A stretch of 64,000 nucleotides of DNA from Porphyra umbilicalis (lineage: Eukaryota > Rhodophyta > Bangiophyceae > Bangiales > Bangiaceae), in assembly GCA_002049455.2 (NCBI GenBank), contig KV918858.1, forward strand, positions 175,908-239,907, written 5' to 3'. Shown in pieces: positions 54,756-64,000 of this stretch (positions are counted from its first letter, which is position 1; every line of letters starts with the position of its first letter). Below the pieces are notes generated by a model. That model did no database searches, had not been told where the DNA came from, and saw only the letters and a list, made by a program, of their open reading frames with translations. The position numbers and the translations under genes are program-made.

Positions 54756-55370
54756 TATACACTGATCCGTGGAGTTCAAGAAAATCGGTTTGTGTGAAAT
54801 CAAGTACAACAACCGGGTGGCAAGTGCGTTTTAATTTCACATTCCTCGATCTCTCGGGTTCTGTGGTGCCTCCGTAGTCCCGGATATATCCACTGCCGAT
54901 ATAACCGGGACGGATATAACTGAATAATGACTGTATGGGGGGATGGGGAGGGGGGCGATGGGGGGGTAGGCTTGGGCAGTGGGGGTGGCGCAGGGGTGGC
55001 GCGGGCGCGGCGGGGTCACGGCGCCAGGAAAGGGGGATGGGGCAGCGCGGCGGGCACAATTCGACTGGGCGTGCGGCGCGCGAACGAGTGGCAAGCCTGC
55101 GGCGCGGAGGGAGGCGGTTCTCAGCGGCAGATCTTTGCAGGGTGTAAGGCGCTGTCGCGTGATTGACTGTGTCCCTTCACATCGCCGATCTCGCCATGGG
55201 CGACGCGCTCCCTGGAATGCATCGACCAATTTAGCACCGCTCATAAGATGAACAATAAATTTCAAGTTGATCATCAAATTTGGCGAGCAAACAAATGCGC
55301 AACGTGGCTGCGTTTCTGTAAGTCCAGGTGCTCCTATGGTGCGTTCGTCTCATCTTCCCAGTAGACCCCG

Positions 55371-55423
55371 TTGGCGACTTTGTGGCGACGCACGCTGCGC
55401 GGGTGTCGCCACGAAGTCGCCAA
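55371..55423. repeat. Strong 19-bp hairpin
   Basis: TTGGCGACTTTGTGGCGAC (55371-55389) and GTCGCCACGAAGTCGCCAA (55405-55423) pair over 19 bases with a single G-T type difference, around a 15-base loop. It stands alone in a non-coding stretch. It may be a tiny foldback element or the stem of a small RNA. Confidence 0.8.
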
Positions 55424-56509
55424 GAAGTAACCACCGAGCGCTGGCAGTCGACACCGACGACGCTCGCGGCGTGGCGGCCGCCAGGGTGGTCGGGCGCCGG
55501 GGGCAGCGCGCCCCCACGACGTGTGGGCGGCGCTCAGGCCGCTGCGCCCCGCCGCCGGCGCCGCCATCACCGACACACCGGCGTCCACGGGCGTGCTCAT
55601 GACGGCGACAGCCGCCGCTACGGCCGCGTCACCGCCCCGCCGCTGCGGCGTCGGCGGTCGCGGGCGACCACCGCGGTCGCGGCAGGCTCGCGGGCACCGG
55701 CACCGCCGCCCGCGGCGGGGTGTCATCGGAGAACCGATGGTGGCGGCACCGCTGGCCTTGGCCGCCCCGGCCGACGGCGTGGTGCGTGGCCGGGGTTGGG
55801 GGACGCCCGACGGTGCCCCCCGCCACCAGTGGTCTTTCCCCCCGCCGGTGGCCGCCTCCCGTCGACGCTTTGCATGTGAGCACGTGGGGGGAAGTCCTTG
55901 TTGGCCCCCCCGATGGCCGCCCTTGCCGCAGTGTCGGCACCCCCCCGCTCCGCCTGGCAGCGGTGGCGGGCACACGTTGGCAACCCCGCCAGCCGATATG
56001 GCGGGGGCTCCCGGTCGGGGCCGGCCCGAGCCGCCCCCCGCACCGAGGCGCCGCGCGTGTGCGCGCGGGCTCGGCAGCATTGGCGCGCCGCCGCGGATTA
56101 GCGGCCCAGCGGTGCGCGGCTGTGGCGTGCCAATGGTGTGCCGCGAAAGGGTCAAATGGCCAACGTTGATCGGCCGCTGTCCCATAAAATACCACAGCCG
56201 GACTACTATGGTCGGCGCTTGCCTGTCGTCGATCTCGGCGGCAGGGCAGCGTCCCGCCGCGCACGCGCGGTAGAGGTGACATTGTGTGTGAGAGGCGTTG
56301 CCTTCTTGTCAGAGCACACCCTCAGAAGATGCTGGTCCATCTTTCGTCTTGTGAACATGGTTTTGTCGTTCTGCAAGTCCCCTGGCCTTCAGGACAAGGT
56401 ACTATCCAACGTGCGCATATGGGCCCCCATGCTAATGTTTTTAAGAGCTATGGTGCGTGTCCCGAAAATGAGACATGCGCGATGTTTTGAAGGACTGACA
56501 CATCACTGC

Positions 56510-56549
56510 ACCACGCCTAAAGGTCTATTCCATGCATTTAGGCGCGTGA
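56510..56549. repeat. Hairpin CACGCCTAAA / TTTAGGCGCGTG
   Basis: The arms pair over about ten bases with one extra base, around a 15-base loop. Related words (GCGCCTTAATGCG) lie near 57158. Function unknown. Confidence 0.45.
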
Positions 56550-59500
56550 GAAAAGGGTTTTCTCTGCTGTTCTAGTCTATTTTTAACCATGAGAAGTAAA
56601 CATATCTGGTCTCCGTGGCATGGGTACTCAAGGAACAAAGACTAGGCGCTCAAAGGATCTTGTAGCGCTGAGATAAAGTTCGGTGTTTCTCTGCCCCTCC
56701 AGAATCGCGCCGTTTCCTTCGTCTCTGCCGATCCAGAACCGGCTCTGACCAAATTCTGATGCAAGACACGTATTGATCCGATCTGGCATCCCATGGAAAT
56801 GCACTTTCTCTCGGCCGGCTACGAGCATCACCTGCCCCTCACCACCATCGCCCATGTTGACCAACGGCCACACATGTCGTCCAGACTTCCCCGCAGCACA
56901 GATGACACGCATTTGGTTGCCTAGCCACGTCGAGTTACCGCCTGCAGCGTCATCAGCGGGCCATTTATTCCACAAAAAGGCGTTCCAGACAACGGTGGGA
57001 TGCAAGGAAAAACGTCTGTCTCTCAAGCCTATTGTCGTAGCCGCCTGAAAGTGCATCATAAAGAAACTGGTAAAGTAGGGTCCAGGATACGTCCATGCGG
57101 AGCGTCAACGCTCGTTCCATTGCCGAGTTTTGTGCGCGCCAATATGAGTCGCGCTTATGCGCCTTAATGCGTAGAATTGACCTTTAGTTAAGGTGATTCT
57201 TACGGGTCTGAGCATTACACACGACAGAGCTGCAACGTGCTAAAATACCACTGGTCGAGGGCGATTTGAGACGCGTCCCGATTTTATAGGCCTTCCATGC
57301 CCCTGTGAGAGGGGTGGCTGACCGGAGAGGATGAGCAATGGATCGAGCTGTGTTCCGCCGGATCACGTGTTACCCGCGTCTTTTTGCCCGCTCGTTTCCA
57401 CGCCGGTCGCCTGCAGGCGTTCCAGAGGCCTCCGAGCCCATACGATCGCCGACTGGTTATCTTCCTGCTGTGGAGGGGTGCAATATGGCGGACGACAATG
57501 AAGACCGGATGTAAGTGCGATCGTTTTGTGAGGAGCAGCCTGCAGCGGAGCGGGGGGAGGGGAGGGAAGCGGCTTGGTCCTGCGGACTGCAACAAAGACA
57601 CTCACATTTTCCGCGTACTATCTACGTACCCCCCCGCCTTGTTTCTGGTTATTGTGAATGGGAAACAGGGCAGCCACCGTCGACGTCGTGCAACCCTTTG
57701 GAGGCACGATATGGGCGTACCTTTGCGTCCACTGCGCGCGCCTTCTCCTGAAACCTACATCAGGAATTGCTGATTGGCGCGACTGGGCCCAGACCTGCTC
57801 TAGTGGCTCCTCAGCATAAAGGCGTCGACACGCACGCATCGAGTTAAAGAAACTCACCAACGGACCAACAAAGCAGGAGTTATGACCTGCCTTGCACCCG
57901 TGCGGCCTACCAAAATCGCACCAGGGGGGGGGGGGGGGTCATTATCACCGACCGTCGGTGTTTTGGGACCTCCCCCTACGCCACTCCGGGAACAGATGTG
58001 CGCTGAGCACGAAGATGGCCTCAGAAAGTGTATTCCATCGGTTCCTCCTCTGTGCCGACCCCATATGGCCCGAGAAACGGGCGCCAGGGGCTCTCCGACT
58101 ATCTTTTTTGTGTGCCACTTTTCTTCGACGTGGTGTGCATGCATAGCATCGTGAGTTGAAGCCCAGCGTATGAAGCTCAAGAGGAGCTCACATGGTCCAG
58201 TAGGGACGTAGCTTTGCCGTTTTTGCCGCGGCAGCGCTAGGCACTTGTTGGTGCGAGCTCGATTCCATTGTGCCAACCTCCAACGCGGCATATTCAAAAA
58301 TCGCGCAACGACCGAAAGCGATTCGCTCGCCATCGTCCCGTGCTGGTCCTTGAGCGCTGGTGGGATTGGCCACGTCGCGATCTGGTGAAATAGGTACGCT
58401 TCCTTTCAACAGACGATAGAAAATAACTGACATCCAGGCAGTCGCTCAATGAGAAGTTGTATTTGGATGCAGGAGCCAACCATGTGCAGCAAAGCCTTCA
58501 AAAACCCGTAGGAGCGGATACATTGGGCCTTAACTGGGCGTGGCACGGGGGCAGGCGGCGTGGGGTACGAGAAACCTCTCGACTGGCCTCCATGGAAAGA
58601 GCATCTCCCGACGCGTGATTGGCTGGCAACTCCTTGAAACCCGCCTGTGGGCCCGGTTCTGTGGACCTCTCAGATAGCCCCGATCTTGGAGCCAGTCTTT
58701 TTCAGGTTCTTGGGGTTAAAGGTTTGCAACGCCAAAGCTCATGGGCGAACTGCACAGCGTTTTGTCCCCGCTTCCTTAAAACTGAGAACTGCCAGATTCG
58801 GACACGCCGACCGACGGTTCGCAGAACTGTCGCACGTTGATCATGCGGTCAAATTATGCCCACTTTTTGTTGATTTTGGAGACAGAGCCCGCAGTGAAGT
58901 TCAGAAGTGCTCGAAGACTGTCTGCACCGATATTCAGTGGGAATCATCCTGACACCAGCACGCGCAGGTTCGGCAATTGTCCGGTGAAGTTGCTGCCAAA
59001 TGCTCATGAAGGATCATTCCGATTCGCTGGTTATGATCGTTCTGCGTATCGTGCTGAGAACTGTCCAGAAGTGGGAGTAAGATCATCCTGGGGATCGTGC
59101 TCAGGACGTTCCTGGCGTAGAGTACTATCGTCCTGGGGATTGTCGTCACAGATTGAGTGAACGAGTGCGCAAGAATTGTGGTATTAATAACGTTAGTTCA
59201 ATTACCAGTGTACTGAGACCGACCGTAGCCAAGCAATAAAGCGAGTCCTATCGCCGTCGCGGCGAGGAAGAAGACCTTTTGTTGAAGGGCATCCGATGGG
59301 GAGCCGGGTGGTGCCCACGACGGCGACCCCGGACCCACGGTGGTTTAATACAAACAACGGCACTGGTCGATCGACCATCCGATCAAGCGATCGTAATGAG
59401 TGCCGGCAGACAGATAAGACAGGCAAGCAAACAAGCAATAAAAATAAACAATGCGGAAGTAACCCCCCAAAGGGCGTGCCACAAGCCGAGTCGCACACAT

Positions 59501-59959
59501 CCGTGGATTCGGCCAGTCAAGGGGGCTACCCGTGGCTAATTGCCAATTGGTAGCAGAGATATGCTACATACCTCCAACGCGAGATTCGAACCGTCCCGGT
59601 GAGATCCGAGGATGGTGAAACCCGATTGGGCGATCGCGGCCCCTTACGGGCCCGCGCGGGCGCAACCGCCCAGGCGGTGGGAGCCGTGGGGGGGGGCGCG
59701 CCGCCCAGTCCCGATTGCGGGGAGGTGGCGGTTCGCCGTCGTCGGTCGCGACCGTCCCGCCACACACGCGTGGGCGTGGGTGGCGGGCAGCTGGCGCTGC
59801 GGATCCGACCGGCGCTTGCGCGTACGCGCGCCCTCGCAGGGGAGTCGGCGTCGGCGTCGGCGTGGTGGCCAGACGGCCGGTTGACAGGCGACCAGCGTCG
59901 GGGTTAAGACCCGTTGGTGCGCGGGTGCGTCGTGCAACACGCGTTGGGACAACCGTCGT

Positions 59960-60205
59960 CGGCGCCGAGTGGCGCTTCCTTCGTCGGGGGTTTGACTACC
60001 CCGACGACACGGCGAAAGCCGGGGCGCGGGTCCGTGGTGCCGAGCGTGGTTGTGGGGTTCACACCTCCAGGCCGGTTAGCACCGAGTCGGGCGCGCGGGG
60101 TAGCACCAGCTGGTTGTCGTTGTGCCGGCAGGCGCCGCCCTCGTCGGGGTGTTGACTCCCCCGACGACACGGCGGAAGCCGGGGTGCGGGTCCGCGTTGT
60201 TATCG
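59960..60205. repeat. 160-bp direct duplication, each copy with a hairpin
   Basis: Both copies contain TCGTCGGGG, a short loop around TTGACT, and CCCCGACGA (59981-60007 and 60141-60167), followed by CACGGCG(A/G)AAGCCGGGG(C/T)GCGGGTCCG. The arms are identical between copies while the loop differs, so the stem is conserved. It lies 480-720 bases upstream of the large ORF at 60683. Confidence 0.8.
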
Positions 60206-60372
60206 GCACGGGGCCATCCCGTGTCTTCGTGCTCGCGCACAGGTCGCTGCCTAACGGCAAGGTTGAGTAGGGGTGCGTCGCCGCAAGGTGGCACACCGCG
60301 AGGTGTTGGGCCAGGTGAGTGTGGGTTTGCGCGGAGTGGGGGGGGGCGGCGCGCACGGCGGCAAGGCGGCAA

Positions 60373-60652
60373 GCCCGGCGGCAAGGCGGCAAGCGCGGCC
60401 AACCCGGCGGCGACGGCGGCAAGGGCGGCAAGCGCGGCCAGCCCGGCGGCGACGGCGGCAAGGGCGGCAAGCGCGGCCAGCCCGGCGGCGACGGCGGCAA
60501 GGGCGGCAAGCGCGGCCAGCCCGGCGGCGACGGCGGCAAGGGCGGCAAGCGCGGCCAGCCCGGCGGCGACGGCGGCAAGGGCGGCAAGCGCGGCCAGCCC
60601 GGCGGCGACGGCGGCAAGGGAGGCAAGCGCGGCCAGCCCGGCGGCGACGGTC
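60373..60652 (+). repeat. 39-bp minisatellite open in all six frames
   Basis: The unit beginning CCCGGCGGCGACGGCGGCAA starts at 60403, 60442, 60481, 60520, 60559 and 60598, with a partial unit at each side. Copies are nearly identical, so the array is recent or kept uniform. The unit contains no stop in any of the six frames and is 13 codons long. The forward frames read GGDGGKGGKRGQP, an Ala/Ser repeat (AARAASAASPAAT) and an Arg/Gln-rich repeat; the reverse frames read Leu/Ala-, Pro/Ser-Trp- and Arg/Cys-rich repeats. Confidence 0.95.
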
Positions 60653-60682
60653 AGGGTAAACACCCCCCGGACGGCCAACGCG

Positions 60683-62641
60683 ATGGCGGATTCCGCCGCG
60701 ATGGCGGTGGACGGCGGCGTTGCCGGTGGCGGTGAGGCCATCGACGGGGCGCATGCCGCCGCGGGTGGCCACGCGGAAGTGGATTGCTCCGCGGACCCAG
60801 AGGTCTTGCGCCAGTTTCGGCCTCGCGGCTCGTACTACGTGCACGCCAACCCTGTAGAGGTGGTCGATGGGGTCCCGCGGGTCACCGACAACCGTCTGTA
60901 CGAGATGTGCGTACGCAATCGCGCTCGTGCGCACACGCGCCGTGTTTACGCTCACTACGAGGCGTTGCCCGACTTCATCGACGTGATGGCGCAAGCCGGG
61001 TTGCCGGACCACGCGGGCGACCGCGTGGCCGAGGTCCATGGGGACCCGTACTGCGGGAACCAGGGACCTCAGCGTCGTGTGTACGAGGTGATGTCGTTTT
61101 GCAACGAGGTCGTGCGGTATCAACTGCCGTTGCACCCGTTCCACCGCTTGGTGTACGCCAATGCGCTTATGTTCCCTGTGAAGGGTACAGAGTCGATCGA
61201 GGCAGCGGCCAACTCGTTTTGTCGCTTGTTGCGCAACTGGCCGAAGGCCGTCTTCCTCAAGAGGGCTCTCGCCGAGGACCTTTCGGTCCCTTTCGCGCAC
61301 GACTCCGGTTTGGAGCCGTACCTCGAGCAGCTCGCGCTGGTGAAGAACGAGGAGAACGACAATGTCGAAGATGACCGCAGTCCGCGGGTCACCGGGTTGC
61401 CGAACCCCTTTCGGCTGCCGATGTTCCCCTCCGACCACCGTCGGGCCGCTGACACGCGCTTCTTTCGCGGTCGCGAGTTGATGCCTACCGCGTGGGCGGC
61501 TGGATTTCTCCGTGCGCCACGGGCGTTCGACTTGTCCCGTTGGCTTCCGCCTATCCCGGACTGGGAGCCCCACACGGGGTTGTGGGTGGCGACCCCCGTG
61601 GTGGTGTCCTACATGGCGGACGCGTTGCGCAACGCTTACAGCTCCGTCTGGCAGGAGGTGTACTCCGAGTACTACTGCAACTTAGTTGCTGCGTGGGTTC
61701 ACACCCTGCAGGAGGACAAGCTCTTCGTCCACTTGGACACGAAGACGCTTCGTCATTTTGACGCGTTGGATACGTCCAAGTTGAAGGACGCGCCCGACGG
61801 CGAGGCCAAGTACGTCTTGTACGGCAAGATGCGCCAAGCCGTGACGGCGTTTCCCTGGCGGGAGGTCCTTAAGGACGTCGTCTGGCGCGACCGCGACTCC
61901 GGGGAAGCCCGGCAGGTGCGGGTCACGGTCGACCCGACCAAGGAATACGGCTTTTGCCTGCGCCACCCTTGTGTCGATTTCGACTGGGCGTTGGACCCGA
62001 ACGCGCCACTCCCGATGGCTCGAATTACTTCGAACCATCCCGGGGTGTGGCGTCGTGGTCGTCGGACCTGGGCTCACGCCGTTGGCGACGCCCGCGAGAG
62101 CCGCTACCGCCCGCGTTCACCGCGGCGCGATCGCTCGCCCTCTCCGCCACGGTCGGTGGATGCCACTTGGCCGACCCGCGCGTCGTCAACCGCGGCGGTT
62201 GCCTTGTTTGGGTCGGCGCGCGCGCGCGATGTACGCGTTCGCGCGCCCCGCGGGGCAGCCTTGTCGGCGGTGGCTAGCGCCTGGGTCGAGCAGATCGCAG
62301 GCTTGCGTACCGCTGTTGAGCGCGCGGACGGACGGGGTGTCGAGTCGGCTTTGTCCATTATTGGACATGCCGTGGCTCGCGCCGTTGACGGCGAGGCCAA
62401 CTACGGGCGCTTCGCCCAGCACCTCGAGGCTATACAGCCAGAGGAGGAGGCCGCGCCGGCGCGCTTCAACGCGCAGAGCATCCTTGGTCGTCGGACCCAC
62501 GAGGGCGGAGGCCCGTCGACGGGGGTTCCGCACTCGGCGCGCAACACGCGTGCGCGTAGTGTCTCGCAGGAGTCGGCGGCCAGTGTTGGCGCGAGCCGCG
62601 ATTCCCGTCGGGACTCGCGTCGTCGTGACGACGAGGAGTAG
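60683..62641 (+). CDS. Unrecognised 652-residue protein, possibly Gag-like
   Basis: A frame without stops runs from upstream of the minisatellite to TAG at 62641; the first ATG in it is at 60683 (MADSAAMAVDGG), giving 652 residues. After an Ala/Gly-rich start, residues 45-460 are well mixed and look folded (YYVHANPVEVVDGVPRVTDN, RRVYEVMSFCNEVVRYQLPL, FCRLLRNWPKAVFLKRALA, WQEVYSEYYCNLVAAWVHTL, YGFCLRHPCVDFDWAL). The C-terminal 190 residues contain an SR-like stretch (PRSPRRDRSPSPPRS) and end in a charged RRDSRRRDDEE tail. I recognise no domain, zinc knuckle or enzyme motif. A basic tail after a helical body would suit a retrotransposon Gag or an RNA-binding protein. It converges with the gypsy pol, only 141 bases between the two stops. 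Confidence 0.6.
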   Translation: MADSAAMAVDGGVAGGGEAIDGAHAAAGGHAEVDCSADPEVLRQFRPRGSYYVHANPVEVVDGVPRVTDNRLYEMCVRNRARAHTRRVYAHYEALPDFIDVMAQAGLPDHAGDRVAEVHGDPYCGNQGPQRRVYEVMSFCNEVVRYQLPLHPFHRLVYANALMFPVKGTESIEAAANSFCRLLRNWPKAVFLKRALAEDLSVPFAHDSGLEPYLEQLALVKNEENDNVEDDRSPRVTGLPNPFRLPMFPSDHRRAADTRFFRGRELMPTAWAAGFLRAPRAFDLSRWLPPIPDWEPHTGLWVATPVVVSYMADALRNAYSSVWQEVYSEYYCNLVAAWVHTLQEDKLFVHLDTKTLRHFDALDTSKLKDAPDGEAKYVLYGKMRQAVTAFPWREVLKDVVWRDRDSGEARQVRVTVDPTKEYGFCLRHPCVDFDWALDPNAPLPMARITSNHPGVWRRGRRTWAHAVGDARESRYRPRSPRRDRSPSPPRSVDATWPTRASSTAAVALFGSARARDVRVRAPRGAALSAVASAWVEQIAGLRTAVERADGRGVESALSIIGHAVARAVDGEANYGRFAQHLEAIQPEEEAAPARFNAQSILGRRTHEGGGPSTGVPHSARNTRARSVSQESAASVGASRDSRRDSRRRDDEE

Positions 62642-62782
62642 CGAGGTTCACTGCTCAGTGACTTGCTCGGTTGACCCCGGTGGGGGGTGGGGTTGACAAT
62701 GTCGGGGTCTTACGCCTTTTTAGGGTGTTGATGTTTCTTCGTCTTGTTGTTGTTTGTCGTTTGACATGTTCGTATCCACTTC

Positions 62783-64000
62783 TCAGTTTTTCTGCTTATC
62801 GTCATAGCGATGAAGGAAGTGGCAGGCCATCATGGCCCATGTTGTGGGATTTGTATCCCTTGAGTCTGCTGATAAAAGCACTTCGTACTCGAAACATGCA
62901 CGTATGGCAGTAGCGTACCAACTGGCGTTGGTCCATTGTGGTATTACCACGGTTGCTTCTTCTGTGGTTGTTACCAAGCGTCGAAGGACTGAGTCCAAGT
63001 GTTGCACCGGAGGTACCAGAAACCCGTTGGGGAGCACTGGTACGGGGGGATCGCTCCCGATCAGTGTCGCCTGTGCGGATTTCGGCCACACATATGTGTA
63101 CGGGCCGTAAACACGGTTCAGCCGAGAGAAATGCCGCAAGGCAAGTTGGGGGTCATACGTAAAGTTGCGCGTCATGGACGGCAGAGTGGACTTGAGCCAC
63201 GCCACAGGAATTACTTCCTTAATTGCAACGTCGGTACTTGACTCTGTCCAAGAGACATCGGCATGGATAACTCCGTCACCGGTAACATGGACATGTTGGA
63301 TAGGGGGTATCCACGTGGAGTCCATGACGATGTTGGCCACGGTTGTGAGCCCGGCCTGTCGGCGACTTCGTCGCGTTGGCGTTTGCCACTCGTACCCCGG
63401 CACATGCTTCTTCGTCTGTCGAAGGAAACGCACCACCAGGTTGCGGGGGAGGTTCTCCAGGGGTTCCCAGGTGTCGTCTTTCGACCCGTAGTCGAACCAG
63501 CGCACCTTAGCGCTATAGCTGTCACCCGTCTGGCGTAAGCCTAGGAGTTTGTCGATCACATACTCATCGGCAGCTGCCGGGGTTGACTTGCGTTGGTCTA
63601 GACCATCTAGCAAGGGGTGTGGAACCTTGTCCGTCGTCGTTGGACGAGGAGCGGGGGTGACATGGTCACTGCTGACGCGTTTCTCCTCGCCGTCAATGTC
63701 AATGACAAACGTGGAGGCGTCCGCGTCCGCGTCGACGACCACGAAGGGTCCAATGGCTTTGCTTTGCAGCTTGTTTTGCCGGTCGTGGTTGGTCGTGTAT
63801 ACGTAGTCGCCGATCTTGACGTCCGCATTGCGGGTTGCGACCCGATGGTCGAAGTTACGTTTGTAACGTTGTTGCGTCTTACGCAAGGCTTCGACCACGA
63901 TGGGGATCTGCTTGCGCAGGCGGGCCATGAACTCACGCTTGCGAGCTAGGGGTGACCCATCCTTGAGCGTTCCCTTATTGGTAAGCGGAGTGCCCGGGGG
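62783..64000 (-). CDS. Ty3/gypsy pol, 3' end with chromodomain
   Basis: The frame is open to the window end, so the 5' part lies outside; about 405 codons are visible. From the N-side there is the end of an integrase (LARKREFMARLRKQIPIVV, TQQRYKRNFDHRV), the GPY/F-type module (KIGDYVYTTN, SKAIGPFVVV, VSSDHVTPAP), and a chromodomain at about 63390-63555 (EYVIDKLLGLRQTGD, AKVRWFDYGSKDDTWEPLENLP), as in chromoviruses, which use it to aim integration at chromatin. About 230 further residues follow, unusual for this group. Their last part (RVYGPYTYVWPKSAQ, NGFLVPPVQHLDSVL, ATVVIPQWTNASWYAT) resembles the Dam-like region of the DIRS-type element in this window. No stop or shift is seen. Confidence 0.85.
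   Translation of the reverse strand, partial: PPGTPLTNKGTLKDGSPLARKREFMARLRKQIPIVVEALRKTQQRYKRNFDHRVATRNADVKIGDYVYTTNHDRQNKLQSKAIGPFVVVDADADASTFVIDIDGEEKRVSSDHVTPAPRPTTTDKVPHPLLDGLDQRKSTPAAADEYVIDKLLGLRQTGDSYSAKVRWFDYGSKDDTWEPLENLPRNLVVRFLRQTKKHVPGYEWQTPTRRSRRQAGLTTVANIVMDSTWIPPIQHVHVTGDGVIHADVSWTESSTDVAIKEVIPVAWLKSTLPSMTRNFTYDPQLALRHFSRLNRVYGPYTYVWPKSAQATLIGSDPPVPVLPNGFLVPPVQHLDSVLRRLVTTTEEATVVIPQWTNASWYATAIRACFEYEVLLSADSRDTNPTTWAMMACHFLHRYDDKQKN

Larger units (their letters stand above)
49158..54933 (-). mobile_element. Older Tigger-like transposon, split by a younger one
   Basis: The right end, read in reverse, starts CAGTCATTATTCAGTTATAT; the left end reads AAGACATTATTCAGTTATAT, the same with three changes at the tip. 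TA flanks both sides (49156-49157, 54934-54935). Removing the nested element 51153-54755 and its TA leaves about 2.2 kb, the usual size for a pogo/Tigger element, with one transposase gene on the minus strand. The transposase is dead, so this copy can move only with outside help. Confidence 0.85.
54936..59940. other. 5 kb without a supported gene
   Basis: 55430-56150 is GC-rich and open in several frames (up to 283 codons) without a domain. A minus-strand frame at 56628-57059 (143 codons; CAAGKSGRHVWPLVNMGDGG, SEFGQSRFWIGRDEGNGAIL) has more balanced composition than its surroundings but matches nothing I know. The rest, 57060-59940, has only short frames and a G run at 57926-57938. No RNA gene found. 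Confidence 0.4.

Noticed and set aside
59555-59625. tRNA-like GGTTCGAATC word on the minus strand
   Set aside because: The flanking bases do not form a T stem or an acceptor stem, and no anticodon arm can be drawn.
60373-60652. CRISPR-like array
   Set aside because: The units are contiguous 39-bp tandem repeats without unique spacers, in a eukaryotic context.
60319-60735. Collagen-like protein from the GGDGGKGGKRGQP frame
   Set aside because: The Gly-X-Y register breaks every 13 residues, and the frame is one of six open ones.

Overview
This window looks like a piece of nuclear DNA from a GC-rich, transposon-laden eukaryote, probably an alga or other protist. It carries a tyrosine-recombinase (DIRS/PAT-type) retrotransposon, Copia and chromodomain Ty3/gypsy retroelements, pogo/Tigger-like and hAT-like DNA transposons, MITEs, minisatellites and long stretches with no gene. 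Very GC-rich islands, where almost every frame is open, alternate with ordinary-composition DNA. The species cannot be named from the sequence. No rRNA, tRNA or CRISPR array was found.

Layout. 1-10 kb: mostly non-coding, with two clusters of GAACGGGA/TCCCGTTC hairpins, an 84-bp minisatellite and three MITEs. 10.5-16.4 kb: two minus-strand host-like genes, an ankyrin-repeat gene and an ATAD2/Yta7-like AAA ATPase, both carrying in-frame stops or frame breaks. A hAT-like element with a perfect 8-bp target duplication supplies the last codons of the ATPase reading frame. 17.6-22.2 kb: a decayed Copia gag-protease-integrase, then a decayed transposase-like gene. 26.6-28.4 kb: a second hAT-like element. 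28.7-37.0 kb: a tyrosine-recombinase retrotransposon with split direct repeats, whose 5' terminal repeat is interrupted by a pogo-superfamily DNA transposon (33995-36836) at a TA; the empty site survives in the other repeat copy. 37.2-38.2 kb: an extreme GC island. 40.5-42.0 kb: the best intact host-like gene, a secreted protein with two copies of an eight-cysteine module followed by glycine-rich repeats. 44-47 kb: more hairpins, a third hAT-like element and a tandem/inverted repeat. 49.2-54.9 kb: a dead Tigger-like element with an intact relative nested in it. 60-64 kb: a 39-bp minisatellite open in all six frames, an unrecognised 652-codon ORF, and converging on it the 3' end of a chromodomain Ty3/gypsy pol whose tail resembles the methyltransferase-like region of the DIRS element.

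The recognisable genes are mainly mobile elements in different stages of decay, so most of the information lies in who inserted into whom. The intact exceptions are two pogo-superfamily transposases, the secreted cysteine/glycine protein, the 652-codon ORF and the visible part of the gypsy pol. Stop codons inside old genes use TAA, TAG and TGA, which argues for decay rather than a variant code. Short introns cannot be excluded in the two host-like genes.
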